A DNA stretch of 64,000 nucleotides from Scatophagus argus (taxonomy: Eukaryota; Chordata; Actinopteri; Scatophagidae). Positions 21,694 to 47,139 of this stretch are shown here, in pieces (the first letter of the stretch is position 1; the number at the start of each line of letters is the position of its first letter). The notes beneath the pieces were generated by a model that was not told the DNA's origin, ran no database searches, and saw only the letters and a list, made by a program, of their open reading frames with translations. The stretch lies in assembly GCF_020382885.2 (NCBI RefSeq), contig NC_058513.1:9643774-9707773 (forward strand), read 5' to 3'. The position numbers and the translations under genes are program-made.

Positions 21694-22692
21694 TTATGAT
21701 GCCTCTGACAGGGTTTTTATACAGGCCTGGAAAGCATCTATGAGATCTTTACAGCCGTCCATTCCCTTCTGTCTGACACTGAAACACAAAGCCAGATTTA
21801 TTAGAAGAAATCACCACTCGCTTCACATTTAGCTGGGTTATTCTCTTTGGCACAACAATTTCCATTAAAATTGTGCGAAGCAGAAGTTATATAAGTGCCT
21901 GACCTAGGAATATCTCTAAACTTATCCCTCATGTGCGTCCAACGGATTATCACAGTATAGCCTGATAATAAAGTATTTCAGCTTAAACCCTCACAGCTGC
22001 TCTTATCTGTATTTGATGAAACGCAAGAACAAGAGTGAGTAATCTGTGCAGCAGCTTCACTGACACTAATCATCGCTGCACGTGGACACACACCAAACGT
22101 CTGTCACTTATTGCATGTAACATGAACCAACAGGAATGTGTTGGTCCTCTCTCCACTGTAGGTCATACACGTGGAAGTCCATTTTAAACAGCGGGTCTAT
22201 TTATGCTTCTCAAGGCATTTATGTTACTGTAAGAGCCATCTTTAAATGTTATTACACTTAGTCTTATGATGCAGAGTGGATTTACGGACATTTACGAACA
22301 CATATTCTACATTAACTTCAGTTAGACTTAATGATCACCCCACAGGCGCTTGTACAAGTTGAACTCAGGTTAGAAGTTAATGTGAATACACTGAATGGCC
22401 AAAAGGATGTAATGGGAACTGACCACTGTAGCCAGAACCCAAACGCACTTAATGAACCTTCTTGAGTGCACAAAGTTATACAAAGGCACTCTGTAAAGGC
22501 ACTTCCACTCCCTAAAGGCTGTCACACTGGCTGGAGAAATTGTAATGATTGATTTTAAAATTGTGAACGTATGTTCATTTGTATATTTCAGCATCTGTAA
22601 TTGTGTCTCATTCCTGTCAGTACTCACCATTTGTCAACGTCCTCTTTGATAACCTGGCATGGTGCTGGAACAGCGTCGTTAGAGTCTAGCAT
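21694..22692 (-). CDS. Twin-CX9C (CHCH) microprotein, COX17-like
   Basis: Two exons (22692-22628 and 21778-21694) join in frame to 49 aa. The intron has a consensus donor (GTGAGTA) and acceptor (TTTGTGTTTCAG). Cysteines are at 12, 22, 31 and 41, giving C-x9-C, an 8-residue loop, and C-x9-C, as in COX17, and the second helix (GCKDLIDAFQAC) resembles the COX17 C-terminus. Such proteins are oxidised by MIA40 in the mitochondrial intermembrane space and form a disulfide-linked helical hairpin. The vicinal Cys pair that binds copper in COX17 is absent; Pro9 and Ala10 occupy those positions. An in-frame stop precedes the ATG with no other ATG between, and a poly(A) signal lies about 22-27 nt after the stop. 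No assigned name is known to me. It could be a COX17 paralogue, an unrelated CHCH protein, or a recent duplicate. Confidence 0.72.
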
Positions 22693-23729
22693 TGTGACAG
22701 AAGAGAGCTGGAGTTGGAGGAGGTGTGCTGCTGCGTGAGCTGCAGTCAAGTATGCTTACAGATTAGTTACAATGATGGAGGGAGGGGTGGAGGGAGGAGG
22801 GAGGAGGCATGACACTGACCGAGTACGATAAACTCAATAGGTGGAATCTAATTGCAAGAGATTACTCAAAATTTCTATTTATTTTATTTATCTTTTTCTC
22901 TGATATTCTTTCCCATTCATGTACATCAGCCTATTTAGGAATTCTCAAATTCTTTCGCTGCTCTCCTTTGTTTTACAGTCTTTATAATGAATATGCATGT
23001 CACTGACCTTTTGAGTCAAGCGTTATGCATTACAAAGGCCCCATAATGCATCTAAAAACACTCACTATGGGGTGTTTTTCCTGAAAAGAGATCAGGGAAG
23101 ACACAAGAGGTTGAGCAGAGAGTTGTAGCATTTGTTTAAGCCGTAAAATGTTGAATTAGGATTCAGCATGTTGTCACAAATAATGCCACCGATAGCCTGA
23201 AAATAATCCATAATTTTTAGGCTCTTGAAGATAAAAATAAAAGCAGATATGAGTAGAATTTGCAAGGCTGATCCATACAGGAACACACATTTGTTTCTTA
23301 TTTTGAATATCAAACTCATCTTGTCGTGACCGCATAGTTACATTCAGCAAACAGAAGTGAAACATACTGTTTTTGAGCATTTTGAGGTTTACTAACACTG
23401 AATCACTTTTTGTCCCACAAAGTTTTTTTAATCACACACAAGAATCAGATTGATTCATAACATGTTTTGTCTGTTTGTTTTTAATTTATGGATCTTCATA
23501 TTTATTCTACATTTTTATGAAATGTGATGATTGGGAAATGTTATATAGAGTTGTTTGTATGGATTTCAAATGTAGATATTTGAGTAAGGTTTGACCAGGT
23601 CGGTAAAAAAAATGATATGCCACTGTAATTAAAGTTACAAGTAAATGAATTGTGAATGTTTTCATCTGCTTAATATAAGACTGTATACCGGCAAGATGCG
23701 TCCACAATTTAACTTCACCACTAGAGGGC

Positions 23730-23767
<38 letters not shown>

Positions 23768-24500
23768 GATGGATTTCTGGACAAATAGGCCCCTTATTTA
23801 TATGTGTGAGTGTGTGAGTGTGTGAGTGTTACCTGTAAAAGAAATGGGATCACATTTACATTAAGCAATGTTAAGTCGTTTACATACCCTTAACACTTTG
23901 CTAACACCTTATCCTGTTTGATGTACGCAACGCCTGACAGTGAAAGGTTAACATGATGGTGAAATCAAATACAGTCTCTCAGAAAACCCTGGTCAAACAC
24001 GGAAAATATGATTTATGAACAAGAGCAATGCATCCCTCTGTCTCAGCTCCCAGTCGTCTGTGATTCCTCCTCCCTTATGATCGCCACAAAACGCAGTGTG
24101 CCATCTGCTGGTGAACAAATCAAGTGCATATGGGGTCTGGTAGACAGGTTCTCCAAATACAACAAAAAACGGAATGGAATTGGGGGGGGTAAACCCTAAT
24201 TGGCATGCTGATTCTAGGCAAACTGCAGCCTATTTAAATAATTAAGCTTCTGACGCGAGGATATGCCACTGACTCTCAAACGGGCTGCACGATTAAGATG
24301 TGAATCTGCACAATGAGGCCTATATGAATGTGGTTCGTCTTATGAGTCAATGGAAATAGCCTGCTTTTGCACTCGAATGCGCCTCAGCCAATCGCACCGT
24401 CCAGCACCCACAGCTGACTGTATCTGTTCGCGTTAAATGTACTAGGAATTAATAATTAGCATATCAATAATCTGAAAATGTGGAAAAACATGCATGGCTG
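22693..24500. other. Divergent spacer between the twin-CX9C gene and prr12
   Basis: No recognisable exons. Its left edge must include the promoter of the minus-strand twin-CX9C gene (purine-rich, 22760-22805 on the plus strand). Microsatellites lie at 23731-23764 (CA)n and 23801-23830 (8-bp TGTGTGAG unit). The rest is AT-rich. Confidence 0.5.
23731..23830. repeat. (CA)n followed by a TGTGTGAG tandem repeat
   Basis: A (CA)n tract of about 34 bp is separated by roughly 36 bp from three to four copies of an 8-bp unit. Confidence 0.85.
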
Positions 24501-25449
24501 ATTGGGAGACTGTGGGCCGGTGAATGGAGGTCACCGCAGACACTGAGTGAACGAGTCTCGGCGGTGAGACAGAGAGAGGGGGAGAGGGAGGACGGACAGC
24601 AGCCAGCCGCCTTCAAAAATGGCGTCTCCGGAGGAAAATGAGTAAAAAATATTAAAACGCGGCCTGCCTTCTTTACACTTCCTCGTTCGGTAGTTGTGTT
24701 TCTTTTAACACTCAGACTGCATTTTTACCGCTGGTGGCGAACTCGTCGTTGCTTTTACTTGAATGGCTAAAGAAAGCAGAAACATGGGGAGCCATCATTT
24801 GGGGAAATAAAAGCAGCCCTGTTTTATTTTGATGCGTCGTTACTGACAGCTAGCATCTGCTGCTAGCTCTCAGCTCTGCTCCGGAGGGGGGTGGGAACGA
24901 TTTGCATGCAAAGAAAAAAGAAAGCTCTTGAAATAGGGTTTTTCTTTGCTCGTCTACGGGGAATGATTGGTAACAACGTGGCCCGTCGATTGCAATCTTT
25001 TTCTGGTGCTAGCAGCGTAGCTAAGACTAGCCTAAAGAAAGGGGAGGAGAGACGGTGAAAAAGGACGCATTCAAATCAAATGTTTATCAGCAATTCGTCC
25101 ATCACCGGCCGAATCCGCGGCATCTTCATCATGACCGAGGCTGAATTTGGATTTAATTTGCTTTCGTGGAAATGATAAATGTGAAAGGCGTAGGTAAAGG
25201 AGAAAGACTGGCTTTTTTGGAGGTGGTTGGATTATAACCCCGTAGACCCCCCTCTTTTTTCATCCAGCTTTCTCCTCCTCCCCTCCATTTCTCTTTCAAT
25301 ATGCTGTTTTCCACTCCTGAGGACTTGCTTATGAAACCGGGGAAAATAGCCTGAAACCGACAACGGGAAAGACTGGATTTTTTTCCGTAATCTGCTCTGC
25401 GACGTTCTCGTTGCTTTCGTCCTCATCGCACACATTGTACACCACATAA
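24500..25449 (+). promoter_or_regulatory. 5' leader and promoter region of prr12
   Basis: This GC- and CpG-enriched stretch lies directly before the prr12 start codon. It includes a YY1-like word (CAAAAATGGCGTC, about 24614-24626), which also opens a 9-codon upstream ORF (24619-24645). There is a cluster of GCTAGC words at 24848-25030. No TATA box stands out. A YY1-type initiator would suit a broadly expressed nuclear gene. Confidence 0.5.
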
Positions 25450-39163
<13,714 letters not shown>

Positions 39164-40440
39164 GGCGACCGCGAAGAGAGAAAGAGGGAGAGGACGAATT
39201 AAAGCAGAAGGATTTAAAAAAAAAAAAAAAAAGAAAATACAAAAAATGGAAAGAGATGGATCCTATTGTACAGCCCCCCCTTCCCCGATGCTCTTCAAAT
39301 CTCAAAGATCTGAGGAAGAATTTTTAAGGCCCTTGCCGAACACAAAGGGATCTGTTCATGTGACCTGGGACACTGACCTCTGTTTTTTTTTCTTGTTGTT
39401 GATCAATGACTAAAGAAATGTCTTACTTTGTGAGAAGGAGGGACCCCACCGGTTCAGGGGGTCACTGGCGGGTCAAGAGGGAATTGACCATTGGTGAAAA
39501 GGGAGCGACGTGAGGTGGAAGGACAAAGAGGAGGAGCCGCAACGCCAAGTCTACGGAGGAGCCACTGACATCTTGTTAACTGTGTGTCATAAAGACAATA
39601 GTTCAGAAGAGAAACTATTACCACTTAGTTTTTACATAAATTATTTTTTTGAAGACTAACATCAGCTGTTGGCTTTTGAAAAGAGTGGAAGAGGGTGAGA
39701 ATGCTTTTTAAAACTGCGTGTAGAGTGTGCCGTGAGCAGCGTGAACATGGACTCGTCCACGGATAGAAACATGAAATGTGATGATAAAACACTCTCTCTC
39801 TCTCGCTCTCATCCTGTGCTATGTGAAGGGCAGCCCCAGTCAGCTGTGTGATAATATATAAACACATTTTTATTATTTATATGAGGAGGTTTTTAACTTA
39901 AACTCTCACAAGCTCTGGGTTGCTGCCCTAACATTTTAAATACCTTTTTATTTCCCACAGGTTCAGTATACAATCGTAACCCACATATCCAAGCTGTCTT
40001 CCCCTCTATAGAAAAGAACAGACGTCGAGACAGAAATATTGAGTGGAACTCAGTGGGTGTAAAATAACAAAAAAAATAAGGAAGAAAATTAAAAAAAAAA
40101 AAAAAAAAAAGAAGTGAATGGGAAAATCTATTTGAAACTTAACATTGTTGTGCTTCAGTTCAATCATCATTCATGCAGGTGCAAAGAAAAATAAGTAAAC
40201 TATCCATTTCCTATGTGGGAAGAAGGAGTATAAATAAGTAATATTTAAAGAGGAAATAGTCATTTCATTTTTATCATTTTGATGTTTGTGCATACTATGA
40301 CTTATTTTGAAAACAATCTAATTTTCCATAAAAAAGGAAAAAAAAAGGCGTGTAAATATTGTACAGTTCTTGATGAAATTCTTTGTCCTTCTGTACATTA
40401 ACTCTCCTGTATTTGAGAAACAAATAAAATCTGCAAAGAA
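39164..40440 (+). other. 3' UTR of prr12
   Basis: The sequence after the TAA stop has no ORF of interest. It contains A-rich runs (39215-39232, 40091-40110), a Pumilio-type element TGTAAATA (40351-40358) and a canonical poly(A) signal AATAAA (40423-40428). The implied 3' UTR is about 1.28 kb. Confidence 0.75.
40423..40428 (+). terminator. Poly(A) signal of prr12
   Basis: AATAAA followed within 25 nt by a GT-rich stretch (GTGTTTTCATTTCCCTTTGG), the usual arrangement of a cleavage site. Confidence 0.75.
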
Positions 40441-40795
40441 CAAATGGTGTTTTCATTTCCCTTTGGTGCGTGGGACCTTTTTACATCCGTCTTTGTGAGA
40501 ACATTTTACCCGGTCCTTTCTAGACATTTGCAGATTGGTGTACAAATAATTTATTAGCTGAATGTATTTTAAAATGTCTTAAGTGGTGCAATGTTGTGTT
40601 GTAGTACATTTACTCAAGTAGGCTACTGATGTACAAATTACGAAATACAAATATCTGTCAGCTTTGGTCGTTAGTTACCTTACAAATCGTGAAAACTGAA
40701 CGACGTTTTGCACACCTGAAACATTCAAATGGTTCCAGCTTCCCAAAGTGGAGGATTTTCTTTTCATTTTTAATTATTTTAATAATTTTATCTTG

Positions 40796-40797
<2 letters not shown>

Positions 40798-40845
<48 letters not shown>
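40798..40845. repeat. (AT)n microsatellite
   Basis: About 24 AT units in the prr12-irf3 spacer. The remaining sequence between 40440 and 41075 is AT-rich with no recognised exon; a fragment like GTACATTTACTCAAGTA near 40603 resembles a dispersed fish repeat. Confidence 0.9.
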
Positions 40846-40847
<2 letters not shown>

Positions 40848-41073
40848 GTATATATATTTAACTTTGTAGCCTATTATAGGACAAAAACGACCGTTGTGAA
40901 TGTGTGTGTGTGTAATGGTGATGGAATTTATCACCATTTTCACAATTTTGATTAATTGCCTTTTTAATTGAGGAAACAGCAGAACAGATTAATCCATAAA
41001 GAAAATCATCATTTGTTTACTATTAAGTGAACTCTGAACGCTTCCTCCATCACCTGCTTAACTTATGAGTAAG

Positions 41074-41075
<2 letters not shown>

Positions 41076-41142
<67 letters not shown>
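41076..41142. repeat. (GT)n microsatellite upstream of irf3
   Basis: About 33 uninterrupted GT units that end roughly 60 bp before the ISRE-like box of the irf3 promoter. Confidence 0.92.
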
Positions 41143-41143
<1 letters not shown>

Positions 41144-41199
41144 TGTTGACCCCACCTAGCGGGTCCGACCGGTATGAAAGTCGAAGTCGAATGACGTGA

Positions 41200-41310
41200 C
41201 ATTTTGAAAAACGAAACTGACGACTCGGAGTTTCCCGAGAAAACCTCCACCGGATAGGAACCGTCTGTCCACGGTATTTAAGAAGTCAGCAGCTGGGATA
41301 GAGTGAGACT
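41200..41310 (+). promoter_or_regulatory. irf3 core promoter with ISRE-like, STAT-like and TATA-like elements
   Basis: In order: an ISRE-like box GAAAAACGAAACTGA (41206-41220; the two GAAA halves are 3 nt apart instead of 2), a STAT-like palindrome TTCCCGAGAA (41232-41241), and a TATA-like TATTTAAG (41275-41282). A start near 41305-41312 would give an untranslated exon ending at the donor CAG-GTAGGG (41403/41404). It suggests irf3 is itself induced by interferon, as reported for several fish irf3 genes. Confidence 0.6.
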
Positions 41311-42271
41311 TTCCCACACGGCTTTTGTTCCTGAAGCGGACACTCAGAGCCATCATCTCGCATCACGTTTCAGACTTTTGAGCGTGGAAAGCCGTCACTT
41401 CAGGTAGGGGAGTTTTTTTTTTTTAATTTCTCTTAATGGTGTCGGTGTTGTTGATACTTTCCACGTGAGTTTCGATCTTATTTGTGACTGGTCTGTTGTG
41501 AAACTGTTAGAGCCGTAAACCTTTAGCTCCTCGGCTGTTATTTCTTCAGCTCTTCTCACTGTCCATCTTATATTACTTCATATTTCACTTTGACCACACA
41601 CACTAATGTTTGGCCACTTTGCAAAGCGGCGTATTTGAGAGTGAGCACTTGTACTTTTCATGCTTGAATACATCTTACTATAAGATGATTAAACTGCTAA
41701 AACTGGCTTTTTCTCAGTATTTTTGTAATTGAAGGCTGAACCAGAACTGACTTGTTTGTTTATTTATTTAGTAATTCAGAAATTGCAAATATTTGCTGCA
41801 CAGCACAGCAGAGCTGATGTTCAGATACTCTATACGGGGTATTTCTTCTTAAACCTTTTATCTTATGTCACGCTTTACCTTCATTTGTTCATCTTTGTTG
41901 TTTGATTCAATAGCGCCCTCCACAGGCGAAAATATTATACTAAAATGTGCACAAAAATTCTAATAATTACTATAAAGCACTATCTAAATATAAAAAGCAC
42001 TTACTATCAGCCTTGCTCAGATGCTTTTACTTAAGTAAAGTATGAAGCTTGAACTTCTTTAAAGTATTGATTTGGATAAGCACTTGAGTTTTAAATTGAA
42101 TGGATTTTACAAAACTAATGGTAACAACAGAATGTCTTACTGTCTTTCTATTGAAGGCGACATGCAAATTATGTTACTGTTTGCTGAAAAGGCTCAGTCC
42201 TGGAGTAGATGACGGCAAACCAGTGCAACAGCACTGTTGTTGACATGGCACTTTTTCTTGCGCCTGCAGAA

Positions 42272-45200
42272 ATGCCACATTCTAAACCGCTTCTCATCCC
42301 GTGGCTGCGGGCCCACATCGACAGCGGCAAGTACCCCGGTGTCCAGTGGACGAACCCTGAGAGGACAGAGTTCTCCATCCCGTGGAAACATGGATTAAGA
42401 GAGGACTCGACGGACACTGACATCCTCATCTTTAAGGTAATTTTTTTTCACGACTGCACATGCAGAGTAAACGCATAAATTCCTTATGGTCGTGGGGGTC
42501 TACACAGTGACAACTGTTTCCACCATGCAGGCCTGGGCAGAGGTGAGCGGCAATGGGCGGGCTCAGGGGGACGCCTCAGTGTGGAAGAGGAACTTCCGCA
42601 GCGCCCTCCGAGTCAAAGGCTTCAAACTGGTCACCGACAAAAAGAACGATGACGCTAACCCCCATAAAGTGTTTCACTGGCCGGATGAGTCGACATCAGA
42701 AGGTGAGGATCCACCTGGGAATCCACTGACAATCCACTGAACTGTACCAAACCTACTGTACTAGACCTACTGACAAAAACACTAAGATGTGTTTGTGATG
42801 TAACACCTGGCTTGAAAAAAAAAATGCACAAAATAATATAAGACAGATTGTTCTCTCACTTGCAAAATCCAAACACACATCCCATTTCTCTTGCAGTTTT
42901 TATTTATGCAAAATTATTCAGCTTCTGTGTCTTAACTATAATCCAAGGAAAGGTGGGGGGGGGCATCAGTTGTTTCTTCATATCCCTATAATGTTGTGGA
43001 TTGCAAATTTAGATTACAAAAAATATCAGGTAATACAGTAAATGCACCACAGATACTGCTCATTCATGCTCACACATGGGCGATGGAGCATCTTTCTATC
43101 AGTGTGAGCACACAAAGAAGATCACCTCCTTACCTTCACATTGCTATCCATTTTGCATACATTCATGTCTGGATTCATGTTTGCGTGGTTGAGATTTGTC
43201 AAGGCAATGTGCAAATGCAGAGCACGCAAGTCAATGCCATTTGTAAAGGGGATTATAAGATTAAACGGGTGTTTCTGAGGAGAATAAGTGATGAGAAGAT
43301 AGCAAGCAGGAAATATTAACTTGATTCTTTGCTCTCACCCTCACAGCCAACTCTTCTGCTGGATCCCAGGAGCATGATGACTTGTTTGAGGATATTGGCC
43401 TTCCTAGACAAGAAGTAAGATTTTTAGCAACATAGGAAGTAAACTGTAAATGCTATGCAGTTATGTAATTGCATATGAACTCATTCAGCTGTGCGTCTGT
43501 GATATTTTAGAGCCAGTTTGTCTCCTGCTTTGACGAATGTCTTTATCTTCCAGAAGAAACTGTCTTTTCAGGTATTGAAGCCTGTCTCCATCTATTTCTT
43601 ATATGCTGGCATGAATTCTGCATCTCAAATTCATTTGCATCGCAAATTTATTCTCTCATTAATCTGATAGCGAGGAATGTGAAATGACTTTTCTGAATAT
43701 TTCTGATCAATATTTGCCAACAGAATCCACTGCCAACCAGGATATTCTCCAGCAGTGTCTAAAGGGATTAAACATTGGCCCTGAAACAGGTAGACCTCTC
43801 AGCTCTGCTCATCACTTCCTCCTCACTGCTGCAGTACGAGCAGAAAATGAGAGTATCCAAAGTACTTTTTCTAGAAAATAGTTTTTTAGTTTCTCCAACT
43901 TTTCCACAGAGGGCACTGCAGGCTTTGAGCCTCCTCCTGAGCAACAGCAGCTGCAAAACGAGGTTGTGATTGGTGGAAGCACGTTGCCTGGGCAACAGCA
44001 GTATCCAGTAACGTTTGAGGGTGCAGTCGGTGAAGCTGAGTTGCCTGAGCAACCAGCACATCCAATGGAGGGAGCCATGGGAGGGGCCTGTGGTGGGCAG
44101 TTGGCAGAGCAGTTCCTACATACCATGAACAAGACCAGTGATGGAGATAATTTCAGTGAGTTGCTTCTGTGAAAATGAAAAAAGGGAGAATCGCACACAA
44201 AAATATTAGATATTCAAATGGAATGTTTTCACACGGCTATTAAAACAATGTGGCCTGCCTGTATGAATAATATCATTCACTTGAATATTGTATTTTAAGG
44301 AATACAGTCAGGGGTGAAATTGTTAAAAAAAAATTTCCTTATACACTTCTCCTTTTCCTGAATCCATAGAGACTGAATTCAAGATAACGGTGTTCTACAG
44401 AGGGGTGAAGGTGATGGAGCAGCTGGTTGGGAATGAAGCTGGGATCCGCTTAGTCTACAGGTAGCATCAAAATAAAGCTTTCAACAAAGGAAACATGTCT
44501 GACAAATGTTCAGTGTCAAACTGAACTGGGTGTCACAGTAAAAGGGATTATGCTGTTCCTTCTTGCAGAGTGCCACAGATGAGAAGGTTAATAGCACTCT
44601 TATGTCTAGGTGTTAAGTAAGTAGCTTGAGGCAGGAGCCGATTAGCTTAGCTTAGCATACACTCACAACAGGTAGCCCAGTTCTGAGGAAAAATAACAAC
44701 AGCATTGAAGTGTGAAAAGAGCAAGGCCACCTGTACAGATATGATATTGCCATTCAGTTTAAAACATAAAGAATGCATTTTCTCTTCACATCAGCCCTGA
44801 ACTCATTGGAACGGTTTTGGATCCCGAATCAGGCCTCACTGTGGTTTCTCTGCCAAGTCCTGGAGTCATGCTGGACCAAACTCAAGCTAAACTGACCCAG
44901 TGCATCCTGGACAAGCTGGGCGACGGTTTGGACTTGGGGGTATCAGGCCATGTGATCTACGGCCAGCGACATGGTGAAATCAAAGCATTTTGGAGCTTCT
45001 CCAAGTTTGACAGGAGCAGACAGCCCCAAGAGATTTCTAAACTGCATCCTGAACCGCTGTACCTGTTCAAGGACTTTTTACGAGGTGGGTGAGAGGAATA
45101 ATCTTGCAGTTTTCTGTTCGCACATGTGTTGATATGTGAGCCATCTTGTTGGCTTGATGTTATGATTGATTGTCCTTTCCCTGTAGGAATATTGGACTTC

Positions 45201-45875
45201 ATTGATGGCAGAGACTGCCCTCCCTGCTCCCTGTTCTTCTGCCTCGGGGAGAAGTGGCCTGACCCAGACAACAAGCCTTGGGAGAAGAAACTCGTCACTG
45301 TGGAGGTGAGAGAGCCTTTAAAATTACTGACATACACAGACCCTCGAGAACTCTCTGTATTTCAGTTTGGTAGAGAAGTTTTCTATTTTTTTCCACAAAC
45401 CTCTATCAAATTTCATGAGTGATCAAACTGCCAAAATTGCCCACTCAAGGGAGCTGTAGTCATCAGCACTTTTCAAAAGGCAATTTTGTCACAGTATTGA
45501 TTAATAGCACTGAGGGAACAGAGTCTGAATACCTGCAGTGACAGCTGATCCCTCTGGTGTAAAAGGTTTTTTGTCCCCCAACCCTCTACTGAGGAGTACA
45601 TGCCGAGAAACGAAAAGCTTATACAAAACTTTAAATAAAGACAACTTGACACATCTCGTGTCTTCAGCCCTCCCTGTCAAGTTTCAGTTTCCTGTCTCAC
45701 TCTTGTCACCGTTGTCATTGCACCTGACTTTTGCTTCCTGTTTTTTTTTTTTCTGTCTCAGGTTGTCCTGACTTCAATGGAGTTACTGAAGAATATGGCT
45801 GTTGAAGGCGGTGCCTCCTCTCTGCAGTCTGTGGAGCTGCAGATGTCACTTGAAGAGATGATGGAGATGTACTGA
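42272..45875 (+). CDS. irf3: Interferon regulatory factor 3
   Basis: Ten coding exons: 42272-42436, 42531-42702, 43347-43414, 43511-43571, 43724-43789, 43910-44155, 44370-44460, 44795-45084, 45187-45305, 45762-45875, in frame to 463 aa, after an untranslated exon ending at 41403. The DNA-binding domain (1-113) has the tryptophans at 11, 26, 38, 57 and 73. A Gln/Pro/Gly-rich linker follows. The IRF-association domain runs from about 260 (TEFKITVFYRG) to about 426. The tail GGASSLQSVELQMS keeps the double Ser (445/446) and a near pLxIS motif (ELQMS, Ser455) seen in IRF3, but ends eight residues later. IRF3 is phosphorylated by TBK1 after viral RNA or DNA sensing, dimerises, and activates type I interferon genes. 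Linkage to prr12 matches human IRF3 and argues against IRF7. Confidence 0.94.
44600..44720. repeat. Dispersed teleost repeat fragment in an irf3 intron
   Basis: The word GGCAGGAGCCGATTAGCTTA followed by GCTTAGCATA is typical of a very common fish repeat. It lies in the 334-nt intron between coding exons 7 and 8, well away from the splice sites. Confidence 0.55.
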
Positions 45876-47139
45876 CACACTTTGCTGCATCTTAAGAGGC
45901 TCGTTGTTTACCCCTTGACAGTAGAAAAAAAACCCCAAAAAACCTTGACAGACGAATCTCATAAATAATCATGTTTACGTTATTCCTCATATCTTCATTC
46001 TCCACCAAACAGAACAGAACAAGAAATAATAATGGTTTTATAAATTTCTCAGGTGTTTAATTTCCCGTTTCTGCATAAAGGACCAAAGCAAAAATATTAA
46101 TTTTAAACTTACATTTTGATATTTCACATAAAATAATGAGACTATGAACAGAGTGATTTGACAGGGTCTTTCTTATGCCAGTATAAATACTACTGATACT
46201 GTTTCTGGGCTAAATAAGCTCTGCCTTTCAGCATTAAACTGCAACTATTTTCACTCATTTTTCATTCTACTCTTGCAAATAATGCGTTTGTGTTGATCTA
46301 AGTGCACTCAATGTGCAACGCCATCTGGAGGCTGTCAGCCATCCTTAATGACCTTATTTGTTCATTTGTTTGCATTAATTAATGCTAATGTGTCAGAATA
46401 AAAGTGGTAATTGCAAAAATTCCCACATACAGCCATTTATAATCAGATAAAGAAGTTTAATAAAGACCCACTTGTCAAAACTGAAATAAATACTATAATG
46501 AATATACTTTAACAACACTTAAAACCTCCAACAAACAAAAATAATAGCAAAGCCTTGAGATCATGTCAGATTTAACAGTGCAGATGTGATCAGAATATCT
46601 GGAATCAGTCCAAATGTTTCTGCACCTGAGCACAACCTGAGACATTCATGTACCGCAACACACACTGTATACAACAAAGTAAATATGCTGTGCAGATGTT
46701 TATTTCATCTTATTATTATTATTTTTTTTTTTTTAAAGGTCACGGCTAGCCAATGAGTACGTGTAACAGATATCAGCCTATCCTGACTTTACTCTGAAGC
46801 AGCTCTACAGAATTAAACTCTACATTGAAATATGCGTAATATCAGTACAAACAATGAGATTTTTGAGGATATTATCATGTTATTACCATGAAATCAGTTC
46901 CTTCTTAATATCCACTATCAATTCAGAGTTTTAATCTTAACTCAAACAAGTGTGACCTTATGGCTGCTCTAAATTATTAGTATGAATCCAAAGAAGAAGT
47001 AAAAATTAGCTCCTTATATTTCTTTCTTTAAGTAATTCAGTCTCTGAATGCCTGACTGGTGGAGAACTATGCACTGTGCACTTTAGAATTGGAGTATTTA
47101 CAAAAGTGAAACTGATCAGTTGAATGAATTTGACATGTT
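45876..47139. other. Convergent 3' region of irf3 and ric8
   Basis: No coding exon lies between the two stop codons. A plus-strand AATAAA at 46397-46402 could serve irf3, and a minus-strand AATAAA (TTTATT at 46699-46704) could serve ric8. The sequence is AT-rich. If these sites are used, the two 3' UTRs do not overlap. Confidence 0.5.

Noticed and set aside
41050-41250. ORFs made of repeated His/Thr (and Val/Cys runs near other CA/GT tracts)
   Set aside because: They are translations of (GT)n or (CA)n microsatellites.
43554-43571. An 18-nt irf3 exon starting at the internal AG of coding exon 4
   Set aside because: It breaks the reading frame with the next exon. The 61-nt exon starting at 43511 restores it, so the internal AG is treated as unused.
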